From: Paenibacillus sp. URB8-2
Lineage (GTDB): Bacteria > Bacillota > Bacilli > Paenibacillales > Paenibacillaceae
Direction of reading: 5' to 3'
Length of the DNA stretch: 64,000 nt
Assembly: GCF_013393385.1 (NCBI RefSeq)
Contig: NZ_AP023239.1
Location: 620,001 to 684,000, forward strand
Both the position numbers and the translations under genes were made by a program. Below are positions 1 through 8,227 of the stretch, one piece after another. Positions within the stretch are counted from its first letter, which is position 1. Each line of letters begins with the position of its first letter. The notes below the pieces were generated by a model. That model was not told the origin of the DNA, ran no database searches, and saw only the letters and a program-made list of their open reading frames with translations.

Positions 1-495
1 CTTGTGCTGTCTTAAATGCGCGATCCCCTTCATGACCCGGTCGTAGCTGCCTTGTCCGGCAGCGTCCCTTCTTCTTGCATCATGGATCTCCCTGGGCCCG
101 TCCAGACTAACGCCTACCAGGAAACCGTAGGTTTTCAGGAAAATTGCCCATTTTTCGTTAAGCATAGTGCCATTGGTTTGTAAAGAATTGCTGATTATTG
201 TACGGGGCGGCGCATACTTCGCCTGGAGGCTCACCACTTCCCTGAAAAAATCAAGACCTGCGAGCAGCGGTTCTCCTCCTTGCCAGGCGAAGGCTGCGCT
301 TCCGTGGCTGTTCTTCATAAATTCTTGTATAAACTTATCAAGTATAGAGGAATCAATCCGATTAATTTTCGGTCCCGGAATACCTCCGCATGTACTATAG
401 TAACAGTAATCGCAAGCTAAATTGCAGTCCTCGGATACCGTTTTCCACATGACACTTAAGTTTCGTCCTCCTGCTACAGCGCAAGCTCCATTCAT
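1..495 (-). CDS. Anaerobic sulfatase-maturating enzyme (radical SAM), 3' end outside window
   Basis: The first 165 codons are visible and run off the left edge without a stop. The start ATG at 495-493 has an AGGAGGG ribosome site just upstream. The protein carries the radical SAM cluster motif CxxxCxxC (C24, C28, C31, in CNLACDYCYY), followed by CGG and later QGGEPLLAG and SLDGP, which are typical of anSME/AslB proteins. Known members convert a Cys or Ser of a sulfatase to formylglycine using S-adenosylmethionine. The gene lies 43 bp downstream of a Cys-type sulfatase on the same strand, so the pair probably forms an operon of enzyme and activator. Assignment to this family is firm; the C-terminal SPASM-type clusters are not in view. 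Confidence 0.9.
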   Translation of the reverse strand, partial: MNGACAVAGGRNLSVMWKTVSEDCNLACDYCYYSTCGGIPGPKINRIDSSILDKFIQEFMKNSHGSAAFAWQGGEPLLAGLDFFREVVSLQAKYAPPRTIISNSLQTNGTMLNEKWAIFLKTYGFLVGVSLDGPREIHDARRRDAAGQGSYDRVMKGIAHLRQHK

Positions 496-538
496 CGCAA
501 GCCCTCCTTCAAGTTCCGGTTATTGGAAACCCGTGAAA

Positions 539-2041
539 TTATGCATGCCAAATACGAGGCATCGGCATGGCCTCCTTGCCAAGCTCTGCCCAGGCATATT
601 TAAGCAGAAGATCCGTTTTGAGAGCAGCGTAACTGGGATCGTTCCACAGATTGCGAAGCTCGCCGGGATCCTCCTGCAGATCGAACAGTTCGCCGTACGT
701 CTGGCGGTAATATACTGTCAGCTTATAGCGGTGGTCAATGTAGGTTTTCTGATGGATCGTTGTAGGTTCATGCCTGAATTCGCACAGCGCGTGATCGCGG
801 ACCTGCGGAATCAGCCCCTGCCAAACCATACTCTGATCCATGCCGGTCATTCCGCTTGGAGGCCGTATGCCGCATAAAGACAAGAACGTAGGCGCAAGAT
901 CAACCAGCGATTGAATGGCTGGATTGTGCACGCCTGCAGGTACTTTTCCTGGATAACGAACCAAAAACGGCAGCCTGAGCAAATCTTCATAATGAAAGCC
1001 GCCCTTATGCTGCAGTCCGTGCTGCCCGAAAAAATGCCCATGATCGGTCGTAAACACAACGATGGTGTTGTCGTAAAGTCCCAGCTCATCCAGCTTGTCA
1101 AGAATTTTTCCGATATATTTGTCCATCAAACTGATCATACCGTAATAGGTTGCGACCAGCCTTTTGCGCTCGTCCTCGGGGAGCAGATGGGAATGATAGC
1201 CGTGAATTTCGTGGCCGGTTTCTAATAAATGCGTAAAGTCCGGATTCTCTTCCTGGGTCAGCTGAAAATGCGGCGGGTTCTGATCATGCTCTCCGTCCAC
1301 AAGGGCAGGAATTGTCAGTGACTCCGGATCGTACAGCGTATCCCATGGCTCAGGAGCTAAATAATCGGGATGCGGATCAAAGAAGCTGGACCAAAGGAAA
1401 AAGGGCTGATCCTGGAACTGTTCAAGCAGTGCGTTTGTGCGCTCGGCGATCCAAGTGTCGTAATGGTATTCCTCCGGTATCGCCCATTTGTGTTTCTCAG
1501 AAGGGTCCATCGTTCCAGTTGGAGGGAGAAAATAATCGCGCCAATTGTTGCATCCTTTTTCTTCCATCCAATTGACATAATGTTGCCCGACATGCGCTTC
1601 GTTGGTATGATTCCGTGCTAATTCCACGTGATCGAAGCCATAAAAGGGTCCGTGAAATGAACTCCAGAAGTTCAAATCCTGCAGGATCGGGTAGGATTCA
1701 AGAGAAGGATATTCCTCAGTCCCCCGAAGCGGCTGAAAGTGTGCTTTTCCAACCAAGGCCGTCCGGTAGCCGTCCGCCTGAAAATCCTCACCGACAGTAT
1801 GGCGGTCTTCCAGCAATTTGGTTCCGAGCGTCCAGGCGCCATGTTGGCTCGGGTACATTCCCGTAATGATCGACGACCTGCTGGGCGTACAGACGGGGCT
1901 TGGGCAATAAGCCCGGCCGAACGTGGTCCCTTCACGTGCCAGGCGGTCAAGATTAGGCGTATGAATTTCGGAGTTGTACGCTCCTATTGTGTTCCAGTGC
2001 TGCTGGTCACTCGTAATTAATAGGATATTCGGTTTCTTCAT
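539..2041 (-). CDS. Cys-type sulfatase (500 aa)
   Basis: The N-terminus KPNILLITSDQQ supplies the metal-binding Asp of the alkaline-phosphatase-like sulfatase fold. The signature CTPSR (C51 to R55) is the C-x-P-x-R motif whose Cys becomes formylglycine. A second metal-site stretch, FTTDHGHFFGQHG, lies near residue 330. Length is normal for the family. No signal peptide is seen, so it probably acts in the cytosol on imported sulfated sugars; the substrate is not readable. The start ATG follows GAAGGAGGCG. The maturase gene is directly downstream, which fits a Cys-type enzyme activated independently of oxygen. Confidence 0.93.
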   Translation of the reverse strand: MKKPNILLITSDQQHWNTIGAYNSEIHTPNLDRLAREGTTFGRAYCPSPVCTPSRSSIITGMYPSQHGAWTLGTKLLEDRHTVGEDFQADGYRTALVGKAHFQPLRGTEEYPSLESYPILQDLNFWSSFHGPFYGFDHVELARNHTNEAHVGQHYVNWMEEKGCNNWRDYFLPPTGTMDPSEKHKWAIPEEYHYDTWIAERTNALLEQFQDQPFFLWSSFFDPHPDYLAPEPWDTLYDPESLTIPALVDGEHDQNPPHFQLTQEENPDFTHLLETGHEIHGYHSHLLPEDERKRLVATYYGMISLMDKYIGKILDKLDELGLYDNTIVVFTTDHGHFFGQHGLQHKGGFHYEDLLRLPFLVRYPGKVPAGVHNPAIQSLVDLAPTFLSLCGIRPPSGMTGMDQSMVWQGLIPQVRDHALCEFRHEPTTIHQKTYIDHRYKLTVYYRQTYGELFDLQEDPGELRNLWNDPSYAALKTDLLLKYAWAELGKEAMPMPRIWHA

Positions 2042-2324
2042 GAAGCGCCTCCTTCATCCGTATGAATTATTTCACCGCGTTTAAAAAATCATAACACATT
2101 ATTCCAAGTGATATAGTTAGATATAGACATATAATTAGCATAATGTAACTCAGTGGAAAGAGAAATAACATTTCGTTGTCAATAATTTAACATTTTGTTG
2201 GGTTTTGCGAGTGTACTGTAAAATCTTTAACTGATAGATTAATAGAAGCAACATCTTCCGGCACAAATTGTTGCGAAGCTATTTTTCGCCCCGTCTATAA
2301 TTGAAATTGAAAGGAGGGATTAAG

Positions 2325-2408
2325 ATGCAGTGGCTGGAGCGGATGAATCGGGGACGGGTACACCTCGGTGAGTATTCCAGCGCATACATGGGCGATTTTC
2401 CCATCTGA
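2325..2408 (+). CDS. 27-aa micro-ORF resembling the start of an AraC-type regulator
   Basis: A strong ribosome site (AAAGGAGGGATTAAG) precedes an ATG reading MQWLERMNRGRVHLG and stopping after 27 codons. The opening WLERMN is what many Bacillales AraC/MarA-like regulators start with, but the continuation is unrelated and no HTH follows. It is most likely the leftover 5' end of a lost gene. A small real peptide cannot be excluded. It lies immediately upstream of the first family-1 repeat. Confidence 0.35.
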   Translation: MQWLERMNRGRVHLGEYSSAYMGDFPI

Positions 2409-2443
2409 GCCGCATCCGTGGGATCAGAGAACAAGAGAAAACA

Positions 2444-2523
2444 GAGAGCCATCCTGTAAGGTACGGCTCTCAGCTTGCCGTTACAGACGCCGCGGAGAAC
2501 CGTATCATAAGTAACGGCAAGTT
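2444..2523 (+). repeat. Family-1 repeat copy R1 (hairpin plus 52-bp core)
   Basis: A stem GAGAGCC (2444-2450) / GGCTCTC (2465-2471) is followed directly by the 52-bp core at 2472-2523. The core begins AGCTTGCCGTTA, ends TAACGGCAAGTT (12-bp inverted ends, one mismatch) and contains GCGGAGAACCGTATCATAAG in the middle. The rest of the gap between the sulfatase promoter region and the DUF4037 gene (2042-2782) shows only the micro-ORF and AT-rich sequence. Five more copies occur in the window, all in the same orientation. Confidence 0.85.
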
Positions 2524-2782
2524 TTTTGGTGAAGCTTATTATATCGATATATTCATCAACGCGTCTGATTACAGGCGTTTTTTTATGTTCAAATGAAAAA
2601 AAGCCTAGAAAATTTTCCGGCTTCTAAAGTAAATATGGGACTCCGATATTTCACCAAGACTTCAATCTAAATGATAACAGAACCCAAAAGAATAGTCTAG
2701 TAATTTTTGTTTTAAATGTTAACATTAGGATACCGGTAAAAATAATGTGGGTGCGCACAGCTACATGGGATGGAGTTCACCA

Positions 2783-3898
2783 ATGAAGGGTTTAGACTTA
2801 AGTGAGGAGTTTTATTGGGAGATCGTAAGGCCAATAATAGCCTGTCGTTTCCCGCAACTGTTGGAAAAACATGCTGCTGGATTAATTGGTTATGGCTCAG
2901 ATGTCTTAGGTTATGATGATGATTTATCTAGAGATCATGAATGGGGAGCGAGATGCTACATTTGGTTGCTTGACTCGGACTATGATGAGTACGCTACATG
3001 CCTTAATCAAGCATTTGACGAAGAAGTTCCAATTTTATTCAAGGGATATCCCTCTCGTTTTTCCGTAGATGAACTCAATGAGGTGCTTGTACCGTATAAT
3101 GGAAAAAGCAATATACATCATATTGCAATTACTAGTGTTTCTCGGCATATGCGAATCCAATTGGGATTGCATACTTCTCAGCTCTCCATTTACGATTGGT
3201 TAGTAATTCCTGAACAAAAATTGATAGAGTGGACAAGAGGAAAGATTTTTACGGATCCTGTAGGCGAAATAACTGAAGTACGAAAGAATCTTTCTTATTT
3301 GCCCGAAGATGTGTGGCGGTATAAATTGAAATATGCATGGAGCGCATTTCGTCATCTCTATGTGGCAAGGCTCACAGATATTAGAGGAGAATCATTATCA
3401 GCTAGATTATTAATAAACAGAATGGTAGAGAAAGTAATTCAATTGGTCTTTCTCTATAACAAAAGGTATCGACCTGGTACTTACAAATGGATTTCCAAGG
3501 AACTAGCACAGATCAGTCCTTTAGCCAATGAGTTGATTGAGCATCTTGAAGGCATTTTGATGGAACCTTGTGTTACAAAAGCAGTTGAACAATTGGAGGG
3601 TGTATTAGCGATACTAGTAAGACAACATAACGACATGAAGTTGACGGAATATATCGAACTTGAACCTCCCATCTTCTACGCAAGAGGTTTACAATCCTAC
3701 TCTTATATTAATTTAGAAAATGCGTTATTTTCTTCGTTACCTAAAGAACTTCAACATCTTGAAATACCAGGGTCTTTAGACCAATTTGTTACCAGTGAAC
3801 ATATATTGGTATGGGCGGATCATTATTCAAAGTTCAAGCCAATATACAGTACAAAGTCCGACATAGAAAGAACTGGAATAGGGGATATGATTGTTTAG
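2783..3898 (+). CDS. DUF4037-type nucleotidyltransferase-like protein (371 aa)
   Basis: The motif IGYGSDVLGYDDDLSRDHEW near the N-terminus matches the G-S-x-x-x-G-x-D-D-x-x-S-x-D-H-x-W signature of DUF4037 proteins, which resemble nucleotidyltransferases of the aminoglycoside adenylyltransferase fold. The usual next residues GPR read GAR here. The C-terminal two thirds is helical. The start is placed at ATG 2783 (MKGLDLSEEF), as family members begin near there; a GTG at 2747 extends the frame by 12 codons but has no clear ribosome site. The gene is AT-rich and lies alone between repeats R1 and R2, as in a cassette. Biological role is unknown. Confidence 0.75.
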   Translation: MKGLDLSEEFYWEIVRPIIACRFPQLLEKHAAGLIGYGSDVLGYDDDLSRDHEWGARCYIWLLDSDYDEYATCLNQAFDEEVPILFKGYPSRFSVDELNEVLVPYNGKSNIHHIAITSVSRHMRIQLGLHTSQLSIYDWLVIPEQKLIEWTRGKIFTDPVGEITEVRKNLSYLPEDVWRYKLKYAWSAFRHLYVARLTDIRGESLSARLLINRMVEKVIQLVFLYNKRYRPGTYKWISKELAQISPLANELIEHLEGILMEPCVTKAVEQLEGVLAILVRQHNDMKLTEYIELEPPIFYARGLQSYSYINLENALFSSLPKELQHLEIPGSLDQFVTSEHILVWADHYSKFKPIYSTKSDIERTGIGDMIV

Positions 3899-3949
3899 TC
3901 GGCCTGTTAGTTAATTATGATTAACATTGAGCGTATAGCATTCAGATTG

Positions 3950-4034
3950 AATGGCCATTCCTGAGGGATGGCCATTTTTCAAAACTTGCCGTTAAAGACG
4001 GCGCGGTGAACCGTATCATAAATAAGGGCAAGTT
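3950..4034 (+). repeat. Family-1 repeat copy R2
   Basis: Stem AATGGCCAT (3950-3958) / ATGGCCATT (3968-3976), then core 3983-4034 starting AACTTGCCGTTA and ending TAAGGGCAAGTT followed by T-rich sequence. It sits 51 bp after the stop of the DUF4037 gene. The stem followed by TTTTTC could also act as its terminator. Confidence 0.85.
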
Positions 4035-4060
4035 TTTTTGCAGAATTCCTTGTGGCTACG

Positions 4061-4182
4061 GGCTAAGGAAACGCGAAAAAGGTACATGGGGCAATCGTTT
4101 TTTGAGTTGAACAACCTCGTCATATCCTACGGAAGGAAGCGGGCATCGAGGACCGGAGAAGGCCACGTGGGGCAGGATAGTT
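4061..4182 (+). repeat. Possible decayed family-2 repeat
   Basis: GGCTAAGGAAACGCG at 4061-4075 resembles the first half-site (GCTAACGGGAAACGATAG) and CGTGGGGCAGGATAGTTG at about 4165-4182 resembles the second (GCTAACGGGCAGGATAG). The similarity is partial and no clear variable stem lies between. The 3899-4265 gap contains nothing else recognisable besides R2. Confidence 0.3.
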
Positions 4183-4265
4183 GAAAAAGGAACTTAAATT
4201 TAAATCTCGAATATCTAATGTAATCGGATAGCTAAAAATTTGATGACAGACAGGAGTTAGATACG

Positions 4266-4613
4266 ATGATAAAAGGTTTCGGAGGAATATTTTGGAGAAC
4301 TAAGAATCTTGAAGTTATAAAAAAATGGTACAGTGAGGTGTTGAAGATTGAAATGGAAAATTGGAATGGGACTGTGATAAACCCCCAATTAGGAAATGAG
4401 ACTATCTTTTCTTTCTTTACCGAGGATGACAGTTATTTTCCAACAGAACAACAAGTGATGTTAAATTTCCAAGTACATAATCTAAACGAGACTATTCAGC
4501 ATCTTGAACATATTGGTGTACCTCTTGCAAAGAAAAAAGAGATTAGTGAATTTGGAAAGTTTATTTGGATTGAAGATCCTGAAGGTCGACTGGTCGAGCT
4601 TTGGGAGAAATAA
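4266..4613 (+). CDS. VOC (glyoxalase/bleomycin-resistance fold) protein, 115 aa
   Basis: A single VOC domain: N-terminal GGIFWRTKNLEVIKKWYSEV beta-alpha unit and a C-terminal FIWIEDPEGRLVELWE strand carrying the usual metal-site Glu position. VOC proteins of this size act as dimers and include lyases, dioxygenases and antibiotic-binding resistance proteins; no specific activity can be read. The ribosome site GACAGGAGTTAG precedes ATG 4266. It is AT-rich, with the IS110 element downstream. Confidence 0.8.
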   Translation: MIKGFGGIFWRTKNLEVIKKWYSEVLKIEMENWNGTVINPQLGNETIFSFFTEDDSYFPTEQQVMLNFQVHNLNETIQHLEHIGVPLAKKKEISEFGKFIWIEDPEGRLVELWEK

Positions 4614-4839
4614 CGAGTTGTAATTCATTGCTATTGAGCTCCCTCAGTACGATTCAGTTTTCTCACGAAAGCTCGCTTATTCGCAGGATTTCACCCTTGT
4701 CAGATTTACCGAAAGATTGTTAGAGCAACTCGGTTGAGGACCAGGACAACATGAAGGCGTGAGGAAATAGAGGGGGATGCTGAAACCCCATATCCTTCCA
4801 TATACTGCACGTTTCTCCACGCCGCCCCTGGAGGTTTTC
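4614..4839. other. Gap between VOC gene and IS110 element
   Basis: No coding sequence recognised. GCTTATTCGCAGGATTTCA (4673-4691) is an inverted copy, with one mismatch, of a 19-bp stretch inside the 3' non-coding part of the IS110 element (4973-4991), and neighbouring TTCTCAC is shared too. This may be the decayed end of a second, oppositely oriented copy. Confidence 0.4.
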
Positions 4840-4867
4840 ACTCCCATGTCTCAACGGGTCATTGCCC

Positions 4868-5023
4868 TCTCATTCCTTCGTTACGCCTTTCCAAGGGGTG
4901 GAGGCCGGTCATGCTAACGTTACGGGTCGGTGCCCTTTGGTTCAATATATCCGGTACTCCGTGCTTTCTTTTGAAATCCCGCGAATAAGCCAAAATTCGT
5001 ACGACGAAACGGTGAGAAATCGC
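4868..5023 (-). ncRNA. Candidate bridge RNA region of the IS110 element
   Basis: About 155 nt of non-coding sequence lies between the transposase stop and the subterminal repeat. In IS1111-type elements this 3' segment is where the guide-like bridge RNA is encoded. No individual loops were assigned; the call rests on position, length and family knowledge only. Confidence 0.35.
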
Positions 5024-6296
5024 TTAAGCTGCTAGCTGAAGTGGCATCGTTTTATGTGGATTGTAGGCTTCACCGCTGCGAGCCATCCCCACGAGAATGC
5101 GAGCTAGTTTACCACACAGTTTCATTAGTGACCTCATTTTCTTCATCTTTTTTACCTGAACATTGTACGCATGCATCGCCTTGAATTCCGGATTATTGGC
5201 GGTTAAGCTCAGGGTCATCATGAAGATGAAACGTCGGAGTCGAGATCGTCCGCGTTTACTAATCTTCATCTGTCCGGTCCATTTGCCCGAGCTTGCTTCC
5301 GCAAGGTTGAGACCAGCATGACGCAGCAAAGCGTTGCCATGAACAAAGCCGCTTAAATCCCCAGCCTCTCCAAGAATACCAGCTAGTGAGATTGCATTAA
5401 TCCCTTGTACAGCAAGCATCGACTTAGCAAAAGGTATACGGTCTAAAACTGCTATAATCTCTGCCTCCACGACTCGCAGTTGCTCACAAGCGAGATCATA
5501 TTCTGCGAGAAGCTGCATTAAATGGAGCTTGTACGCATGCGTTGCCTGCTTAGAGCCAACAGAATGACTAGCAAGAGCGATTAGGGCTTGAGCCTTTTTG
5601 TCCCCAGGTTGCCGTTGCATAATGGATTTCCAGCCCCTTACCACGTCTCGAGGCGTTAACTTACTCAGTTCATCAGGCGTCGGGAAAAGACGTAGTGTCG
5701 CCAATGAGCCTTTGCACATCAGATTCTTAAATACTTGTCTCAACTCGGGGAATACGACGTCAACCCAACGATGAATCTGGTTCTTTGCACTAACGAGTCT
5801 CCTTACGACGGAGTCTCGGTTGGAGAGAAAGACACGAAGCTCTTCAAAGGCTTCAGGTGTGTTGCGAATGAATGAGTAGTAGCCGTTCTTCACCATGTCT
5901 GCGATGACGAGAGCATCCTTTTTGTCGCTCTTCGATGGCGTATTGTCGCGGTTTTCCTTGTTCTTTTTCACGAGATGAGGATTAACAAAGAACAACTTCA
6001 AACTGCTTCTCAGATAGCCATTTGGAGACGCTTAACCAGTAATGCCCCGTTGGTTCCATACCGATGATTGCGAAGTCTAGGTTATGGGTTGATTGCAACG
6101 ATTGGATCCAGCGAAGAAGGATCCGAAACCCTTCTTCGTCATTTGAGAAAGATAGTGGATTGCCAACTACGATCCCGCGGAAATTTACCGCACGAGCGAC
6201 GTGAATTAGCTGTGCGATGTCGATTCCGACGACGAGATGCTGAGGGGTAATTTTTTCAATGAGTTGATTTTGTTTGTCCTGGGCTTTAAACTTCAT
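5024..6296 (-). pseudogene. IS110-family DEDD transposase, frameshifted
   Basis: The first frame (6296-5982, 104 codons) contains VGIDIAQ with the first catalytic Asp and the GMEPTGHYW Glu motif. It stops after QFEVVLC. The second frame (about 5998-5024) continues with VNPHLVKKNKENRDNTPSKSDKKDA and ends with the C-terminal serine-containing domain (LRHAGLNLAEASSGKW). The frames join at GTTGTTCTTTGTTAAT, where skipping one base restores V-V-x-V-N-P as in intact relatives. Either a one-base insertion has killed the gene or a +1 slip at CTT-T makes the full protein. About 423 aa if joined, a normal length. Confidence 0.85.
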
Positions 6297-6410
6297 AGTA
6301 GAGCGTCCTCCTGGATGATGGGATTTTAAGGGCTATGACCCGTTGCGTACTCCCATCGTACCGAGGCGCTTTTCTTTTTGCAAAGCTCGTAATTAACGCT
6401 CTACAGGAAT

Positions 6411-6426
6411 GCTAACGGGGGCGTTA
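6411..6426 (+). repeat. Family-2 second half-site, isolated
   Basis: GCTAACGGGGGCGTTA resembles the second half-site of family 2 (GCTAACGGGCAGGTTA). It lies between the IS110 end and the terminator of the next gene. Confidence 0.4.
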
Positions 6427-6447
6427 CTGAACAAGTTAAAGACAAAA

Positions 6448-6470
6448 AAGAACCGACCCTGCGGTCGGCT
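6448..6470 (-). terminator. Terminator of stalk-domain gene
   Basis: Read on the minus strand: stem CCGACC / GGTCGG (6453-6468) around GCAG, then TTCTTTTTT. It lies 15 bp after the stop of the minus-strand gene. Confidence 0.75.
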
Positions 6471-6484
6471 TTTACATAGCGTCT

Positions 6485-7033
6485 TTACTCCTGCGTCTGG
6501 CTGATAAATAAGACATCTGTCCCTTGCTCGAGCTCAACGGAAAGTTGCAGCACGTCGCTAAAAAAATCCTGTAACACGTAAAGCGAGTCGTTGATTATTA
6601 CCGGAGCGATGCCAAGCGAGATCGGCGTCCTGTCATTATATAGGTAGTAATCGGTGTCTTTCTGCACCGTTGTCCATAACGCGCCTTTTCTAACTTCTGC
6701 CGAACGGGTCGCTTGATCCCATTTCACCGTATAGCCGATTTTCTCAGCGACAGCTCTAAGCGGCAGTAACCGATACCCATGTCCGGTGACCAAGTAGGCG
6801 GGCTCGTCATCCGTTTTATCTGCTTCTTTAACGATTCTAACGCTGAAGTCTGTTTGTAACTTGATTTCCTTAGACGTTCCCGTGATGGCAGGGACGTCGG
6901 CCTCCAGGGCTATAGGATCGGCTGGAACCGATGACGCGCCTCCAGCATAAACGGTGGGAGCTACAGTGGCGGATACCGCCAGAAGGCAACTGCCGGCGAT
7001 GGTGAACGTTAAAATTTTTAAAGGTAGCTTCAT
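6485..7033 (-). CDS. Secreted protein with copper-amine-oxidase N-domain (stalk) fold, 182 aa
   Basis: Starting at ATG 7033 (AAGGAGGTCCCTGGCC upstream) the protein opens with a signal peptide, MKLPLKILTFTIAGSCLLAV, with likely cleavage near TVYA-GG. The mature part holds GYRLLPLRAVAEKIGYTVKWD followed by SAEVRKG, the typical pattern of the small alpha/beta domain named after copper amine oxidase N-termini. That domain is very common in Paenibacillus wall-associated proteins and does not imply oxidase activity. It is the only minus-strand gene in this part of the repeat-bounded region. Confidence 0.8.
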   Translation of the reverse strand: MKLPLKILTFTIAGSCLLAVSATVAPTVYAGGASSVPADPIALEADVPAITGTSKEIKLQTDFSVRIVKEADKTDDEPAYLVTGHGYRLLPLRAVAEKIGYTVKWDQATRSAEVRKGALWTTVQKDTDYYLYNDRTPISLGIAPVIINDSLYVLQDFFSDVLQLSVELEQGTDVLFISQTQE

Positions 7034-7132
7034 GGCCAGGGACCTCCTTAATTCATATAGCAACCTTACTTTTTATAACGTAACGAAACAGGATAAAGTT
7101 GCGCAACATTTCAATGAATTCTCGTCATTAAG

Positions 7133-7210
7133 GCTAACGGGAAACGATAGCACCATGACAATAGGCAGCCGAGATCATCGGCTGCCTGTTCAGCTAACGG
7201 GCAGGTTAAT
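7133..7210 (+). repeat. Family-2 repeat copy a (complete)
   Basis: First half-site GCTAACGGGAAACGATAGC (7133-7151; GCTA/TAGC ends around the loop ACGGGAAACGA). Then a perfect 10-bp stem AGGCAGCCGA (7163-7172) / TCGGCTGCCT (7178-7187), then second half-site AGCTAACGGGCAGGTTA up to about 7208. The element lies between the divergent promoter side of the stalk gene and the M29-like gene. Confidence 0.8.
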
Positions 7211-7297
7211 GTAGTAAAGAGTGGACCAACTATTTCGAATCAGCATATAACTATCTAATGTATCCATTGCTTCATAAAATGAAAGGGTGAAGTTCAA

Positions 7298-8227
7298 TTG
7301 GACGATTTATCACGAATAGCATTAAACATAATAGATAGTATTCCTATACCCCCTACACAAATGTATTTAATTCTGGTATCAGAGAACAAAGAGCAAATTG
7401 GACTCGCAATTCAATCTTTTTTGTCTTCCCAAGGATTTGAAACGCACCTTGTTCGGTTAAGTTCGAAGATGGTACAAGGGCAACCCTACCTTCAAAACCT
7501 TGTAAATCAAGTAGTTAAGAGTAATTCAGGGATCATTTCTTTACTTCAACCTGAACATGCGACTTTCTTATTCGATACTTTTGGACGCCCAGATTTAGGA
7601 TATATACAGCCGATGAAATATATATACAATGATTGGTTAATGCCCGCAGAAACCATTAGAAGAACAATGAGTGCTAATTTTACTGAATTAAAAGAATTCA
7701 AAAATCGGCTTTTAAGTCGGGTTGAGAATGCCCGCGAAATAAATATAAGTACAACAAAAGGGACAAATGTAACTTTATATCCACGGAACTGGATGCATTC
7801 AGAAGGAGAGGTTTTTTGTACACCTTTTGAAGAAAGAACATGCGGGAAGATCTTTGTTGATGGGTGTGTTTATTGGGGACCACCGAAAAGACCCTTTGCA
7901 ATATGGATTAATGAAGGACGGGTTATAAATACGAAAGAAATTGAAACAGATGATCTTCAACATCAAAATGTATTAAAGGACTTAAATAGAGATGTAAATT
8001 CGAATATAATTTCGGAATTAGGAATAGGCATTAACCCTAATGCATTATGGAATGAACACCTAATGGAATCGGAGCAAGCGAGAGGCACATGTCATTTTGG
8101 ATTTGGACACAATAAGAATTATGGTGGAACGGTCGAATCGAAATATCATTTTGATTTGGTTATTCAAAAACCAACAATCACTATCGATAACAATGTTATC
8201 TGCATGGACGGTGTGTTTTTGAACTAA
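7298..8227 (+). CDS. M29-like aminopeptidase family protein, 309 aa
   Basis: The C-terminal half matches metal-dependent M29 (PepS/AmpS-like) aminopeptidases: SEGEVFCTPFEERTCGKIF, then ARGTCHFGFGHNKNYGG and ESKYHFDLVIQ, which carry Glu, His and Asp residues where the family binds its metals. The N-terminal domain is shorter and divergent, so a non-peptidase relative is possible. The start is TTG 7298 after GAAAGGGTGAAG. The stop codon lies inside the following family-2 repeat. Strongly AT-rich, unlike the flanking metabolic genes. Confidence 0.65.
   Translation: MDDLSRIALNIIDSIPIPPTQMYLILVSENKEQIGLAIQSFLSSQGFETHLVRLSSKMVQGQPYLQNLVNQVVKSNSGIISLLQPEHATFLFDTFGRPDLGYIQPMKYIYNDWLMPAETIRRTMSANFTELKEFKNRLLSRVENAREINISTTKGTNVTLYPRNWMHSEGEVFCTPFEERTCGKIFVDGCVYWGPPKRPFAIWINEGRVINTKEIETDDLQHQNVLKDLNRDVNSNIISELGIGINPNALWNEHLMESEQARGTCHFGFGHNKNYGGTVESKYHFDLVIQKPTITIDNNVICMDGVFLN

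Larger units (their letters stand above)
4840..6357 (-). mobile_element. IS110-family element, IS1111-like (about 1.5 kb)
   Basis: The transposase frame is flanked by inverted subterminal repeats GGGCTATGACCCGTTG (6331-6346) and its complement CAACGGGTCATTGCCC (4852-4867), with one mismatch. Just outside these, ACTCCCAT appears in the same orientation at 4840-4847 and 6350-6357, as expected when an IS110 element recombines at a short core and leaves it at both ends. Subterminal repeats and the longer non-coding segment behind the transposase fit the IS1111 subgroup. Exact ends within a few bases are inferred. The element splits the accessory region between a VOC gene and a stalk-domain gene. 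Confidence 0.8.
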
